From Paenibacillus sp. VTT E-133291 (GTDB taxonomy: Bacteria; Bacillota; Bacilli; Paenibacillales; Paenibacillaceae), in the NCBI RefSeq assembly GCF_002264395.1, contig NZ_NFVA01000003.1:1-64000 (forward strand): DNA of 64,000 nt, given 5' to 3'. Position numbers and translations under genes: made by a program. Shown here one piece after another: positions 8,034-16,235 of this stretch. The notes under the pieces were generated by a model. It ran no database searches. It was not told the DNA's origin and saw only the letters and a program-made list of their open reading frames with translations. Position 1 is the first letter of the stretch. The number at the start of each line of letters is the position of its first letter.

Positions 8034-8690
8034 TCACAGGAATAGCTGCTGAAGCTTCCATTTCGTATAGGCTAGAACCTCACGTGTTTTATGTCTTGTC
8101 ATCGATAGAACGGTGGATTCTGTAAGTCCCAGCTCAGAATTCACAAATCCAAGCTCGTCAGCAATTTCATGAGCCCGCCACCCATGATAAGTATGCGTAA
8201 TGATTATTGCCGAAGACAAACCCTCACGTCCCATAATCTCTTTACTAAACAAAAGATTCTCGTAAGTGCTGGTAGCTTCATTTTCTACGTAAATGGCGCT
8301 ATCTGGCACGCCTTTAGCAACCAAATAATTACGCATTCCTTGTGCTTCGGTGTATTGTAAATCAGGTTTATCTAAACCACCAGATACAATAAGATGCGGG
8401 AACATTCCTTCTTGATAAAGCTTCAGCCCGTAATCCAGCCGTTCCTTCAGACCAGGGCTAGGCTCATCCCCCCACATCGACATGCCAAGAATGATCCCAA
8501 CATCCGCCTTTTGCATAGGATTTGTCGTGGCAGCTTTGTTTATATTGTTTAACGCATAAGCACACCACAACAATCCAGCAATTACAATAAACGCTAAAGC
8601 AACAAACAACGTTCGTTTAGTCCAGAATTTTCGTTTTTTGGAAACAATCCGAATCGGGGAAGAACCTCTTCCGTAGACGTACCATTCCAT
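8034..8690 (-). CDS. YdcF/DUF218 family membrane-anchored protein
   Basis: A short basic N-terminus, one membrane span (FVALAFIVIAGLLWCAYAL, about residues 30-48), then an extracytoplasmic DUF218 domain: DVGIILGMSMWGDEPSPGL, LYQEGMFPHLIVSGG, ALIIITHTYHGWRA-type core. Family members are implicated in envelope and polysaccharide processes, with SanA and YdcF as relatives; the biochemical activity is unsettled. AGGAGG lies 10 bases before ATG 8690. The frame is open to 8735, but that start would overlap the preceding gene and lacks a binding site. It is cotranscribed with the DUF402 gene (5-base gap). Confidence 0.82.
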   Translation of the reverse strand: MEWYVYGRGSSPIRIVSKKRKFWTKRTLFVALAFIVIAGLLWCAYALNNINKAATTNPMQKADVGIILGMSMWGDEPSPGLKERLDYGLKLYQEGMFPHLIVSGGLDKPDLQYTEAQGMRNYLVAKGVPDSAIYVENEATSTYENLLFSKEIMGREGLSSAIIITHTYHGWRAHEIADELGFVNSELGLTESTVLSMTRHKTREVLAYTKWKLQQLFL

Positions 8691-8694
8691 TTCT

Positions 8695-9249
8695 TTATTT
8701 CCTCCTGAATTCTCCATGATGAAATAATTCGGCACGATGCTTCAAAGATAGTGAGAAATAAGGGAAAGCATGAGCATCGATGCCGCGTAAAATAGTATTG
8801 GCTGTCTCCCAGGCGAGTTTATAATCACTTTCGGAAATATCTTCCCTCTCCAGCGCTTCCTCTAATTCATCCTCATCAAGCAAGAACACCTCGCCGTTCC
8901 AAAGCACAACCACATCCAGATACAAATCATCAAACCATGGAACGCCTTGGTCTGTGACACCTTGAACCTTACAGGTGTCTATGTACCATTGAATGATATT
9001 TTGCCGTTCGTCGAACATAGCCGTCACAATATAGTGACTGTCTTTGGGGAAATATTGCAGCCAGGAATAACCTTTATCCGCAATACGATATGTATGCCGT
9101 CCATAGCTCTTCCACAGTGGTTCTTTCAGCCCGTAGATGGTATAAAGCGTAATATATCCGCTGAATTCCCGGCTCTCCACATAGCGGCAGGCAAAATGGC
9201 GACGCGTAATCCGGCGCCAGTTGGCCCGGTCTCCGAATTTACGTTTCAT
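8695..9249 (-). CDS. DUF402 family nucleoside tri-/diphosphatase-like protein (YgaC/Ntdp type)
   Basis: 184 residues. The family core is clear: YIDTCKVQGVTDQGVPWFDD, then LYLDVVVLWNGEVFLLDEDELEEAL, ending in a helical region. This corresponds to Staphylococcus Ntdp and B. subtilis YgaC, barrel-shaped phosphatases acting on nucleoside tri- and diphosphates with a set of carboxylates (here WFDDLYLD and DEDELEE). The start ATG at 9249 has GAGAGGG upstream. It heads a two-gene unit with the DUF218 gene. Confidence 0.88.
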   Translation of the reverse strand: MKRKFGDRANWRRITRRHFACRYVESREFSGYITLYTIYGLKEPLWKSYGRHTYRIADKGYSWLQYFPKDSHYIVTAMFDERQNIIQWYIDTCKVQGVTDQGVPWFDDLYLDVVVLWNGEVFLLDEDELEEALEREDISESDYKLAWETANTILRGIDAHAFPYFSLSLKHRAELFHHGEFRRK

Positions 9250-9368
9250 AGAAATTACCCTCTCCAGTATGGTTTCTTCAGCTTACCACATTTAGAGGAT
9301 ACACTCAAAACATCCCGCAAAATACAGCAAATTTTTATCACTGATCATAATAGAACATATGGAGTTAT

Positions 9369-9418
9369 AAAAAAGAAGCTGTCCCATAAGTAGCATTCAC
9401 TACTTTTGAGACAGCCTC
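9369..9418 (-). terminator. Terminator after the PBP gene region
   Basis: On the minus strand GCTGTC and AAGTAG arms pair with CTACTT and GACAGC around a TGAATG loop, followed by TTCTTTTTT. It lies about 40 bases past the stop of the penicillin-binding protein gene and before the DUF402 gene. Confidence 0.85.
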
Positions 9419-9456
9419 AGGAAAAGAAAAGCTAACTTCATAAATTCAAAGCGTCA

Positions 9457-12027
9457 CTATTGAACAGAAGTATCGCCATTCACATTACTAGCCTCTTGAT
9501 CAGGGCTTTGTGTTGCATTACCACTGTCATTCCCCGAACTTCCGCCTCCAGAAGGTACATCTGGCGGAGCGGTAGGTATCGGTGTTGCTGACGGTGGAGG
9601 CGTAGTGAACTCAGGCAAGGTTCCTGTTCCACCATTATTCCCGCTTCCATCGTTACCACCACCATTATTACCACCGTTGCCATTATCCCAGCCATTATCT
9701 CCACCATTCTCAGGGGTTGGTGTCGGAAGATTAGGATCAATGGTTGGCTCAGGTGTTGGCATCTCATCCTGCACAGCGACAGTTACCACATTCGATGGTT
9801 CACTTTCTACTTGGGTTGCAGGATCGTAGGAAGTAACATAATACTCGTAAACCAGACCAGGCATAGCACTAAAGTCTCCTGCACTAGTCGTGACCGTATT
9901 TAACAGTAAACCGAAATCAGCCTCGGATGTCTCCCTGCGATAAATACGATATTCTACACCTGCAACAGGAACTGCCTGCCAGCTTAGATTTACTGTCATC
10001 GTAGATGGATCATAAGCTGCAGTAAGTCCACTAACATTCTTAGCTGGCTCAGGTGTTTCTGTAGGTGCAGGAGGGATTTCATTGTCCGGCTGTGGGAAGG
10101 ACTTCTTAGGAACATCCCTTAACGCTTCCTCCATCACCTTACCCCAGAATGCTGCGGCAAGCCCACTGCTATTCTTAAGCAGATGTTTCTTGCTTGGCTT
10201 GTCATAACCCATCCACACCGCAGCTGTCCATTCAGGTGTGTAGCCCACAAACCAAACATCACGGTTTGAGCTGATTCCAGAATATCCACTTTGAGTCGTA
10301 CCGGTCTTACCAGCAACTGGACGATCAATCCTTGCTTTTCTGCCCGTACCACTCTCTACAACCTTTTGCATCATCTCGGTCATTTGAAAAGCCGTCTCCT
10401 GACTCATAACACGCTCAGGTGAAATATTTGCTTTGAAGACGGTCTCTCCACTACTATCAGTGATCGATTTAATGGAATACGATTCTCGAAGTTCACCGCC
10501 ATTTGCAAAAGCGCTGTAGGCTTGTGCCATTTCCAGTGTATTCGTTCCTTTGCTCATGCCACCGAGAGCCAAAGAGAGGTTCTTGTCCTCATCTTCCAGT
10601 CCAATCCCCAATTTCTTAGCAAACTTAAATCCGGTATTCACTCCAATTTCATTAAGCAACCAGACCGAAGGAATATTCTCTGATTTCTGTATAGCATCAC
10701 TCATACTGATGCTCTTGGAATACCCGTGAAGGTTAGTTGGACAGTAGTTAGAAAAACACTGCTTCTCGTTGCTTAACGTAGAATACATGTCGTACTTTCC
10801 AGTTTCCAGTGCTGGAGCATAAGCAACGATTGGTTTAAAGGCTGAACCTGGAGAACGTCGGCTGCCATTTACACGGCTGTAGCCTTTTTTCTCATAATTC
10901 CGTCCACCTAGAAGTGCGACAATGCCGCCATTCTCCTGATTCACGATGGTCATAGAACCTTGTACCAGCTCATCGTCTACACTCTTCTCGAAGTTATCAC
11001 TGTCTGCAAAAGCATCCTCTACGGTTTCTTGAGCGTGCTTATCCATGGTAGTGTAAATCTTGTAACCACCAATATTCAGATCATCTTCGGATAGTCCAAA
11101 CTTTTCTTCTGCTTCTTCCACTGCGAAGTCAATAAAAGCTTGATAACGCTGTTTCTTTTCAGGTGGCTTATAATTATAATCCACGGCTTGTGCTTCGTCT
11201 CTCTCTTGTTCCGTAATATACCCTTGTTCATTCATAAGCTGAAGTACTACTGCGCGTCGTTCCTTTGAAAGCTCTGGATTACGCAGAGGGTTATAACGCG
11301 ACGGCCCCTTAGGCATCGCAGCCAATGTCGCAATTTCCCAAACCTTCAGATCATTCAGATTACTCTTACCAAAATATCTTTCCGATGCTGCTTTAATTCC
11401 GTAGATCGTACCCCCAAAGTTTATTCGGTTCAGGTACATCGTAATGATCTCTTCTTTAGATTTCTGGTTCTCCAATGCTACAGCAATGGACACCTCAGTG
11501 GCTTTACGGAAAAATGTTTTATCCCGTGTCAAAAAGATGTTTTTGGCCAACTGCTGAGTAATGGTACTACCACCTTCTACCATGCTGCGTGCAGCAATAT
11601 CTTTTACCGCTGCCCGGCCGATTGACCATAAATCCACACCAGAATGCTCAAAGAAGCGTTTATCTTCCGTAGCCACAAAGGCATTGATCAATAACGGTGG
11701 AATCTTCTCATACTCTACAGGATCACTTTTCTCAAGTGATAATTCACCGATTAAATTAGCATTGCGGTCATATACTTTTGTCGTTTCATTAACAGTTAGC
11801 TTATCTTGGTTCTCTAGGAGTAGTTTTTGCCCATTCAGCATAATGAACAGATAACCGCCAAGCGCACAGAAAATGGCCAAAGCTGTAGCAAAGAACAAGC
11901 TCCACAGCACACGCTTTTTAGTCAAAAACTTCTTTTTCTTCTTACTTTTCGGTTTTGGTTTTGAATTGGAACTGGACGATCCTCTATTTCTATTGTTGTT
12001 CGTCCTTGATGTATCATCTCTAGACAT
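9457..12027 (-). CDS. Class A penicillin-binding protein (PBP1A family) with fibronectin-III domain and low-complexity tail
   Basis: Bifunctional peptidoglycan glycosyltransferase/transpeptidase. A basic cytoplasmic segment rich in Lys and Ser (1-35) precedes one membrane span (VLWSLFFATALAIFCALGGYLF). The GT51 domain follows (EDKRFFEHSGVD, GGSTITQQLAKNIFL, RINFGGTIYGI). The transpeptidase has the SxxK serine in SPGSAFKP, SxN in KSENIPS and KTGTTQ. After about residue 665 comes a fibronectin type III domain (NVSGLTAAYDPSTMTVNLSW). A roughly 100-residue tail of Pro/Thr-rich and Gly/Asn-rich stretches ends the 856-residue protein. FN3-containing PBP1 proteins are typical of Bacillales, where they may contact wall polymers. 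Confidence 0.95.
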   Translation of the reverse strand: MSRDDTSRTNNNRNRGSSSSNSKPKPKSKKKKKFLTKKRVLWSLFFATALAIFCALGGYLFIMLNGQKLLLENQDKLTVNETTKVYDRNANLIGELSLEKSDPVEYEKIPPLLINAFVATEDKRFFEHSGVDLWSIGRAAVKDIAARSMVEGGSTITQQLAKNIFLTRDKTFFRKATEVSIAVALENQKSKEEIITMYLNRINFGGTIYGIKAASERYFGKSNLNDLKVWEIATLAAMPKGPSRYNPLRNPELSKERRAVVLQLMNEQGYITEQERDEAQAVDYNYKPPEKKQRYQAFIDFAVEEAEEKFGLSEDDLNIGGYKIYTTMDKHAQETVEDAFADSDNFEKSVDDELVQGSMTIVNQENGGIVALLGGRNYEKKGYSRVNGSRRSPGSAFKPIVAYAPALETGKYDMYSTLSNEKQCFSNYCPTNLHGYSKSISMSDAIQKSENIPSVWLLNEIGVNTGFKFAKKLGIGLEDEDKNLSLALGGMSKGTNTLEMAQAYSAFANGGELRESYSIKSITDSSGETVFKANISPERVMSQETAFQMTEMMQKVVESGTGRKARIDRPVAGKTGTTQSGYSGISSNRDVWFVGYTPEWTAAVWMGYDKPSKKHLLKNSSGLAAAFWGKVMEEALRDVPKKSFPQPDNEIPPAPTETPEPAKNVSGLTAAYDPSTMTVNLSWQAVPVAGVEYRIYRRETSEADFGLLLNTVTTSAGDFSAMPGLVYEYYVTSYDPATQVESEPSNVVTVAVQDEMPTPEPTIDPNLPTPTPENGGDNGWDNGNGGNNGGGNDGSGNNGGTGTLPEFTTPPPSATPIPTAPPDVPSGGGSSGNDSGNATQSPDQEASNVNGDTSVQ

Positions 12028-12080
12028 GATGCCTCCTGACTCCCTTCCTTGAATAAATCATGTATGGACTTCTCTGAATG

Positions 12081-12103
12081 AAAAGAACAACCTTCTCAGG
12101 TTG
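12081..12103 (-). terminator. hfq terminator
   Basis: On the minus strand CAACCT, loop GAGA, AGGTTG, then TTCTTTT. A 6-bp perfect stem about 64 bases past the hfq stop. Confidence 0.75.
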
Positions 12104-12166
12104 CTCTCTCACACTCTATTCAAACGATTTATTAACAAGAAAGGTTTCACTTCAATTTTGTTAATG

Positions 12167-12406
12167 TTATTCTTCGTTACTATTGTCCTGCATAAGCGAC
12201 ACACTGCGCTGTGGTGTAAAGGTGGAAATCGCGTGCTTATACACCATTTGCTGGCGTCCATCACTGTCAATAACGATTGTAAAATTGTCGAATGCTTTAA
12301 TAATTCCCCGGATTTGAAAGCCGTTGGTCAAATATACTGTAGCAGGGATATTTTCTTTGCGTAGTTGGTTCAAGAATGTATCTTGGATGTTAATGGACTT
12401 GTTCAT
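12167..12406 (-). CDS. hfq: RNA chaperone Hfq
   Basis: 79 residues with the Sm1 region ([24 protein letters not shown]) and Sm2 signature (YKHAIST). In proteobacteria Hfq pairs small RNAs with mRNAs; in Bacillales its role is milder. The open frame reaches 12454, but the family N-terminus is [13 protein letters not shown] and GGGGG precedes ATG 12406, so this start is used. It lies 19 bases downstream of miaA, the conserved miaA-hfq pair. The acidic tail QDNSNEE is short. Confidence 0.95.
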   Translation of the reverse strand: MNKSINIQDTFLNQLRKENIPATVYLTNGFQIRGIIKAFDNFTIVIDSDGRQQMVYKHAISTFTPQRSVSLMQDNSNEE

Positions 12407-12425
12407 ATGACGTACCCCCAATGGT

Positions 12426-13406
12426 TCAATTATATTGTTCAGAAGTATATTCAAGACCTGAGAGAAACTTTCCTGCTATTATAGCACGTATTTTCGAGAA
12501 ATTCTCAGAAAAGTTTTGCTCACCTTCGACATCGATCCACTCGATTTCCTTCATGTGGCGAAACCATGACAACTGTCTTTTGGCGAATCGGCGAGTATCG
12601 CGTTTAAGCAGTATCACAGCCTCCTCAAGCGTCAGTTCCCCTGCGAGGTAAGCGGCAATTTCCTTGTAGCCCAATCCCTGCATGGACACAAGGCTTCTGC
12701 TGTAGCCGTTTTCCAGCAGTCCCTTCACCTCAGCAACAAGACCATCCGCAAGCATGCTATCAATTCGGTCCTCAATACGTTTATATAGTATTTTCCGGTC
12801 CATTGTCAAACCGATAAGGCATAAGTCATAGGGCGACTCCTTCTTTTGAGCTGCATGAGAAGCGGAAAGTGTGGTATTTGTCTGGTGATGAATTTCCAGT
12901 GCCCGTATAATTCTTCGACGGTCATTCGGATGCAATTTCGCTGCACTGACCGGATCAACGGCTTCAAGTCTGGCATGCAGTGCAAGCGCTCCATGTTCTT
13001 CTGCAAATTGATCCTGTTCTTTCCGGAAAGCTTCGTCAGCCACAGCTTCAGAGAATTGAAAACCGTAACACAAGGACTCAATATAGAGACCCGTTCCACC
13101 AACAATAAATGGAAGTTTCCCACGACTGCTTATCTCCTCGATAAGTCTGCTCCCTTGTTCCTGAAATTCAGCAGCAGAATATGGGTCCTGTGGATCATGA
13201 ATGTCGATTAGGTGGTGAGGAATTCCCATCATCTCAGCTGGAGTAATCTTAGCTGTACCAATATCCATACCACGATAAACCTGCATCGAATCGCCAGAAA
13301 TAATCTCTGCGTTATATGCAGCAGCAAGCTCCAAACTTAACCTGGTTTTACCAACAGCTGTTGGTCCTAGTAAGACTAGAACCTTATGTCTCTCTTTAGT
13401 TGTCAA
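12426..13406 (-). CDS. miaA: tRNA dimethylallyltransferase MiaA
   Basis: Transfers a dimethylallyl group to A37 of tRNAs reading UNN codons. The 326 residues carry the P-loop [15 protein letters not shown], the substrate Asp in [35 protein letters not shown] and the C-terminal region [15 protein letters not shown]. Length and motif order are typical. Its 5' end overlaps the 3' end of the preceding methyltransferase gene by 11 bases, indicating translational coupling. Confidence 0.97.
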   Translation of the reverse strand: MTTKERHKVLVLLGPTAVGKTRLSLELAAAYNAEIISGDSMQVYRGMDIGTAKITPAEMMGIPHHLIDIHDPQDPYSAAEFQEQGSRLIEEISSRGKLPFIVGGTGLYIESLCYGFQFSEAVADEAFRKEQDQFAEEHGALALHARLEAVDPVSAAKLHPNDRRRIIRALEIHHQTNTTLSASHAAQKKESPYDLCLIGLTMDRKILYKRIEDRIDSMLADGLVAEVKGLLENGYSRSLVSMQGLGYKEIAAYLAGELTLEEAVILLKRDTRRFAKRQLSWFRHMKEIEWIDVEGEQNFSENFSKIRAIIAGKFLSGLEYTSEQYN

Positions 13407-14175
13407 TGTGTATCACCCCGTACGATGTTTTGGAGTTGCTCCGGAGCAGCTCTGTAAAGCCCAGCCTCTCGAATTCGCCGCTCAGAGCCTTTTCTTTCAA
13501 AAGAACAGTTTTACGAGCAACTCTCACTGCCTCAGCTACACTCTCTGGTGATAACGCTGCACGATTAGCAAACTGCCGCAACGGGGAAATCGAAGCTGAA
13601 CCAGTCAGTGGCACGCGGAACATCGGATCGAAGTACACAATATCTATACTTCGATCCGGTTGCGCACGTAAGTAGTCTAAATGTTCACTATGCACGACAT
13701 TAATTCTACGCAAGGCCTCATTTACCCTTACTTGTCCAGAGGTATAGTGCCGCATCCCTTCATAGAGCAGCGCGTACAGCGGCAATGAGCTCTCCAGAGC
13801 GGTTATCACCGAGGACTCCCCCCCATGCACAGCAAACAGCAAGGAATCAGCGCCTAGACCCGCTGTACAATCTAGTACGCTATCTCCGGGAAGCATTCGA
13901 GCAGCGACAAGCATCGGTTCTATATCACCCTTCAGAATCCGTTTCGCACGAACGAAACCCATGCTTGGGTGAAACTCCATTGGCTCCATCCCTAAACGGT
14001 GTAAACGAACGGCTTCTTGAGAAATAATTAGTATATCCTCATCTCCGTAATGTTCCACCATCTTGGGTATGGAGAATTTCTCGCGTGGAGCGTATTTACA
14101 GCCCGTTCTCTCTGCGAGATGCTGAGCTCGCTCTACAATTTCCATTATCGGGCTATAACCCGTAGTTATAATCAT
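13396..14175 (-). CDS. RsmJ-like class I SAM-dependent methyltransferase
   Basis: 259 residues. SAM-binding motif I (DSVLDCTAGLGADSLLFAVHG), an acidic motif (VITALESS), and the catalytic-type IDIVYFDPMFRVPL, which matches the DPMFP-like motif of RsmJ (16S rRNA G1516 methyltransferase of gammaproteobacteria). Firmicute members of this family are annotated as putative SAM methyltransferases, so the rRNA target is only an inference. TGGAGG precedes ATG 14175, whereas the upstream ATG at 14190 has no binding site. It sits between mutL and miaA in one minus-strand operon. Confidence 0.8.
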   Translation of the reverse strand: MIITTGYSPIMEIVERAQHLAERTGCKYAPREKFSIPKMVEHYGDEDILIISQEAVRLHRLGMEPMEFHPSMGFVRAKRILKGDIEPMLVAARMLPGDSVLDCTAGLGADSLLFAVHGGESSVITALESSLPLYALLYEGMRHYTSGQVRVNEALRRINVVHSEHLDYLRAQPDRSIDIVYFDPMFRVPLTGSASISPLRQFANRAALSPESVAEAVRVARKTVLLKEKALSGEFERLGFTELLRSNSKTSYGVIHIDN

Positions 14176-14217
14176 GTTGCCTCCAGTCATACTTACAACA
14201 AATTTCTAATCGTACAA

Positions 14218-16203
14218 TTACATCACCCGTTTGAACAATTTCTCTAAATCATAGGATGAAAAAGAAATCACAATCGGACGCCCATGTGGACAAGTATACG
14301 GTTGTCTGCATACTGCCAGACGAGACAACAACGCCTCGACTTCCTGTTCTGTTAGTTTCTGGTTGGCTTTGATGGAGGCTTTACACGAGCATAGAATAGA
14401 CGATTTCTCTCGTAGCTTTGCTAGGTCAATCAATCGTTCACTCAAGACCCACTCCGCCATTTCTTCTACGATCGCTTTCTCCTCGCCTTCAGGAAACCAA
14501 TACGGCAAAGATCGAATCAGAAAAGTCTGACCTCCAAAATGTTCTAGGTACACTCCAGCCTGTTGAAACCAATGTAGACGTTCACTAAGCTGACGACTTT
14601 CCGAAGGCGTGAACTCAAGCGTAATTGGCAAAAGCAGATCCTGAGAAGCGTCTTCAGGACGACCGAACTTCTCGTAAAAAAACTCGTAATTTATGCGTTC
14701 GTGAGCCGCATGTTGATCAATGAGATACAGCCCGCCGTCATTCTGAGCGATAATATAAGTCCCATGATGCTGTCCGATATAATTTAGTTCCGGGAAGGCA
14801 GGAAGCCCAGCTTCTTCCTCGGCTGGCGGTGCCCATATCGCTTGAGCAGAAAGAATCTGCTTGGGCGAGCTTAAATTCTCTTGCGGGCGATAGCTATTAG
14901 CATAATTGTTGCTTACATTATTTTGACGTCCTTGCGAAGAGGAAGACGGGTATCCTGACCCATAGTATGGAGCCGTTTCACGGGTCATCGGAGTATCAAT
15001 CTGCCCCTCTTTTCTGAACTCACTGGCGCTCTGCTCAACATTTGATGGTTGTTGTCTACTAAAGGAACTACCAGATCCATGAGGAACTGAATCCTTGCCT
15101 ACCTCCGACGGTGGGGGTACCGGAACTGACCCTTTAGAAAAAGCAAACTGCTCCTGTATAAATGAACTGCTGCCCTTTGGCCCAATGGTTTCTTTACCTG
15201 GACGCGGGATCAAACTTTGCCCTAACAACACTTTACGAATTTCTTGTTCAACAAACGTGTATAGCTCATTCTCCTTACTAAACCGAACCTCCAGCTTAGC
15301 TGGATGAACATTGACATCCACAAGTGTAGGATGCATGTCCAGTTCGAGCACCAGCAGTGGATAGCGGTTAATCGGAAGCAAAGTATGATAAGCACGCATG
15401 ATCGCTGCGTTCAGACCATTGCTGCGAATATATCGTCCTCCCACAATGGTAGTGACAGCGTTTCGATTTGAGCGTGTCCATTCCGGACGACTTATATAAC
15501 CAGAAATACGATAATCCAAATCCTCTGCCGTAATCGGCAGCATAGCCTTGGCTGCGGAGGTTCCGTACACCGCTGCGATCACTTGCAGCAGATCACCATT
15601 ACCAAGCGTGTGCAGCAGCTGATTGCCATTATGATGCAAGGTAAAAGAGATTCCCGGATGGGCAAGCGCCATTCGATACATGGCATCCGATATATGACCA
15701 AGCTCTGTCTGGATACTCTTCATATATTTCAGCCGTGCCGGTGTGTTAAAAAATAATTCACGCACCGCTAGATCGCTCCCGCGGCCCGAAGGGGAATCCT
15801 CATTCCGAATTAAATTACCACCCTCAATATCAATCAGGCGTCCTTTGCCGTCATCGGCAGTAGCCGTTAGAAGAGAGACTTTGGATACCGCAGCAATACT
15901 GGGGAGTGCCTCACCACGGAACCCTAAGCTAGTGATCTGGAATAGATCACGCCCATTAGCGATTTTACTTGTGGCATGACGATAAAAGGCGGTCTCACAA
16001 TCCTCAGGCTCGATCCCCGAGCCGTTATCTTTTACTCGGATGCTCTGTAAACCGCCCTCCTCCACCGAAACCTCAATCCTTGTGCTTCCTGCGTCAATAG
16101 CATTCTCAACTAGCTCCTTCACAACAGAAGCTGGTCGCTCTACAACTTCACCTGCAGCAATCTGGTTGGCAATATGCTCGTCCAATATATGAATTTTGGC
16201 CAA
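14218..16203 (-). CDS. mutL: DNA mismatch repair protein MutL
   Basis: 661 residues. The GHKL ATPase N-terminus is clear (ANQIAAGEVVERPASVVKEL, NAIDAG, TSLGFRGEALPSIA). A Ser/Pro/Gln-rich linker runs at about 345-465. The C-terminal endonuclease domain has the metal motif DQHAAHERINYE and CPHGRP, so this is a nicking-type MutL from an organism without MutH. QDLLLP in the C-terminal domain sits where the B. subtilis clamp-binding QEMIVP motif lies. Family N-termini begin (M)AKIH, and GAGG is well spaced from TTG 16203 but only 3 bases from the ATG at 16209. TTG is therefore preferred. It starts 32 bases after mutS. Confidence 0.97.
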   Translation of the reverse strand: MAKIHILDEHIANQIAAGEVVERPASVVKELVENAIDAGSTRIEVSVEEGGLQSIRVKDNGSGIEPEDCETAFYRHATSKIANGRDLFQITSLGFRGEALPSIAAVSKVSLLTATADDGKGRLIDIEGGNLIRNEDSPSGRGSDLAVRELFFNTPARLKYMKSIQTELGHISDAMYRMALAHPGISFTLHHNGNQLLHTLGNGDLLQVIAAVYGTSAAKAMLPITAEDLDYRISGYISRPEWTRSNRNAVTTIVGGRYIRSNGLNAAIMRAYHTLLPINRYPLLVLELDMHPTLVDVNVHPAKLEVRFSKENELYTFVEQEIRKVLLGQSLIPRPGKETIGPKGSSSFIQEQFAFSKGSVPVPPPSEVGKDSVPHGSGSSFSRQQPSNVEQSASEFRKEGQIDTPMTRETAPYYGSGYPSSSSQGRQNNVSNNYANSYRPQENLSSPKQILSAQAIWAPPAEEEAGLPAFPELNYIGQHHGTYIIAQNDGGLYLIDQHAAHERINYEFFYEKFGRPEDASQDLLLPITLEFTPSESRQLSERLHWFQQAGVYLEHFGGQTFLIRSLPYWFPEGEEKAIVEEMAEWVLSERLIDLAKLREKSSILCSCKASIKANQKLTEQEVEALLSRLAVCRQPYTCPHGRPIVISFSSYDLEKLFKRVM

Positions 16204-16235
16204 TTTCATTCACCTCTTATTTAGGCAATCAATAA

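Noticed and set aside
13396..14190. Upstream ATG at 14190 as the methyltransferase start
   Set aside because: It has no Shine-Dalgarno sequence; TGGAGG correctly precedes ATG 14175.
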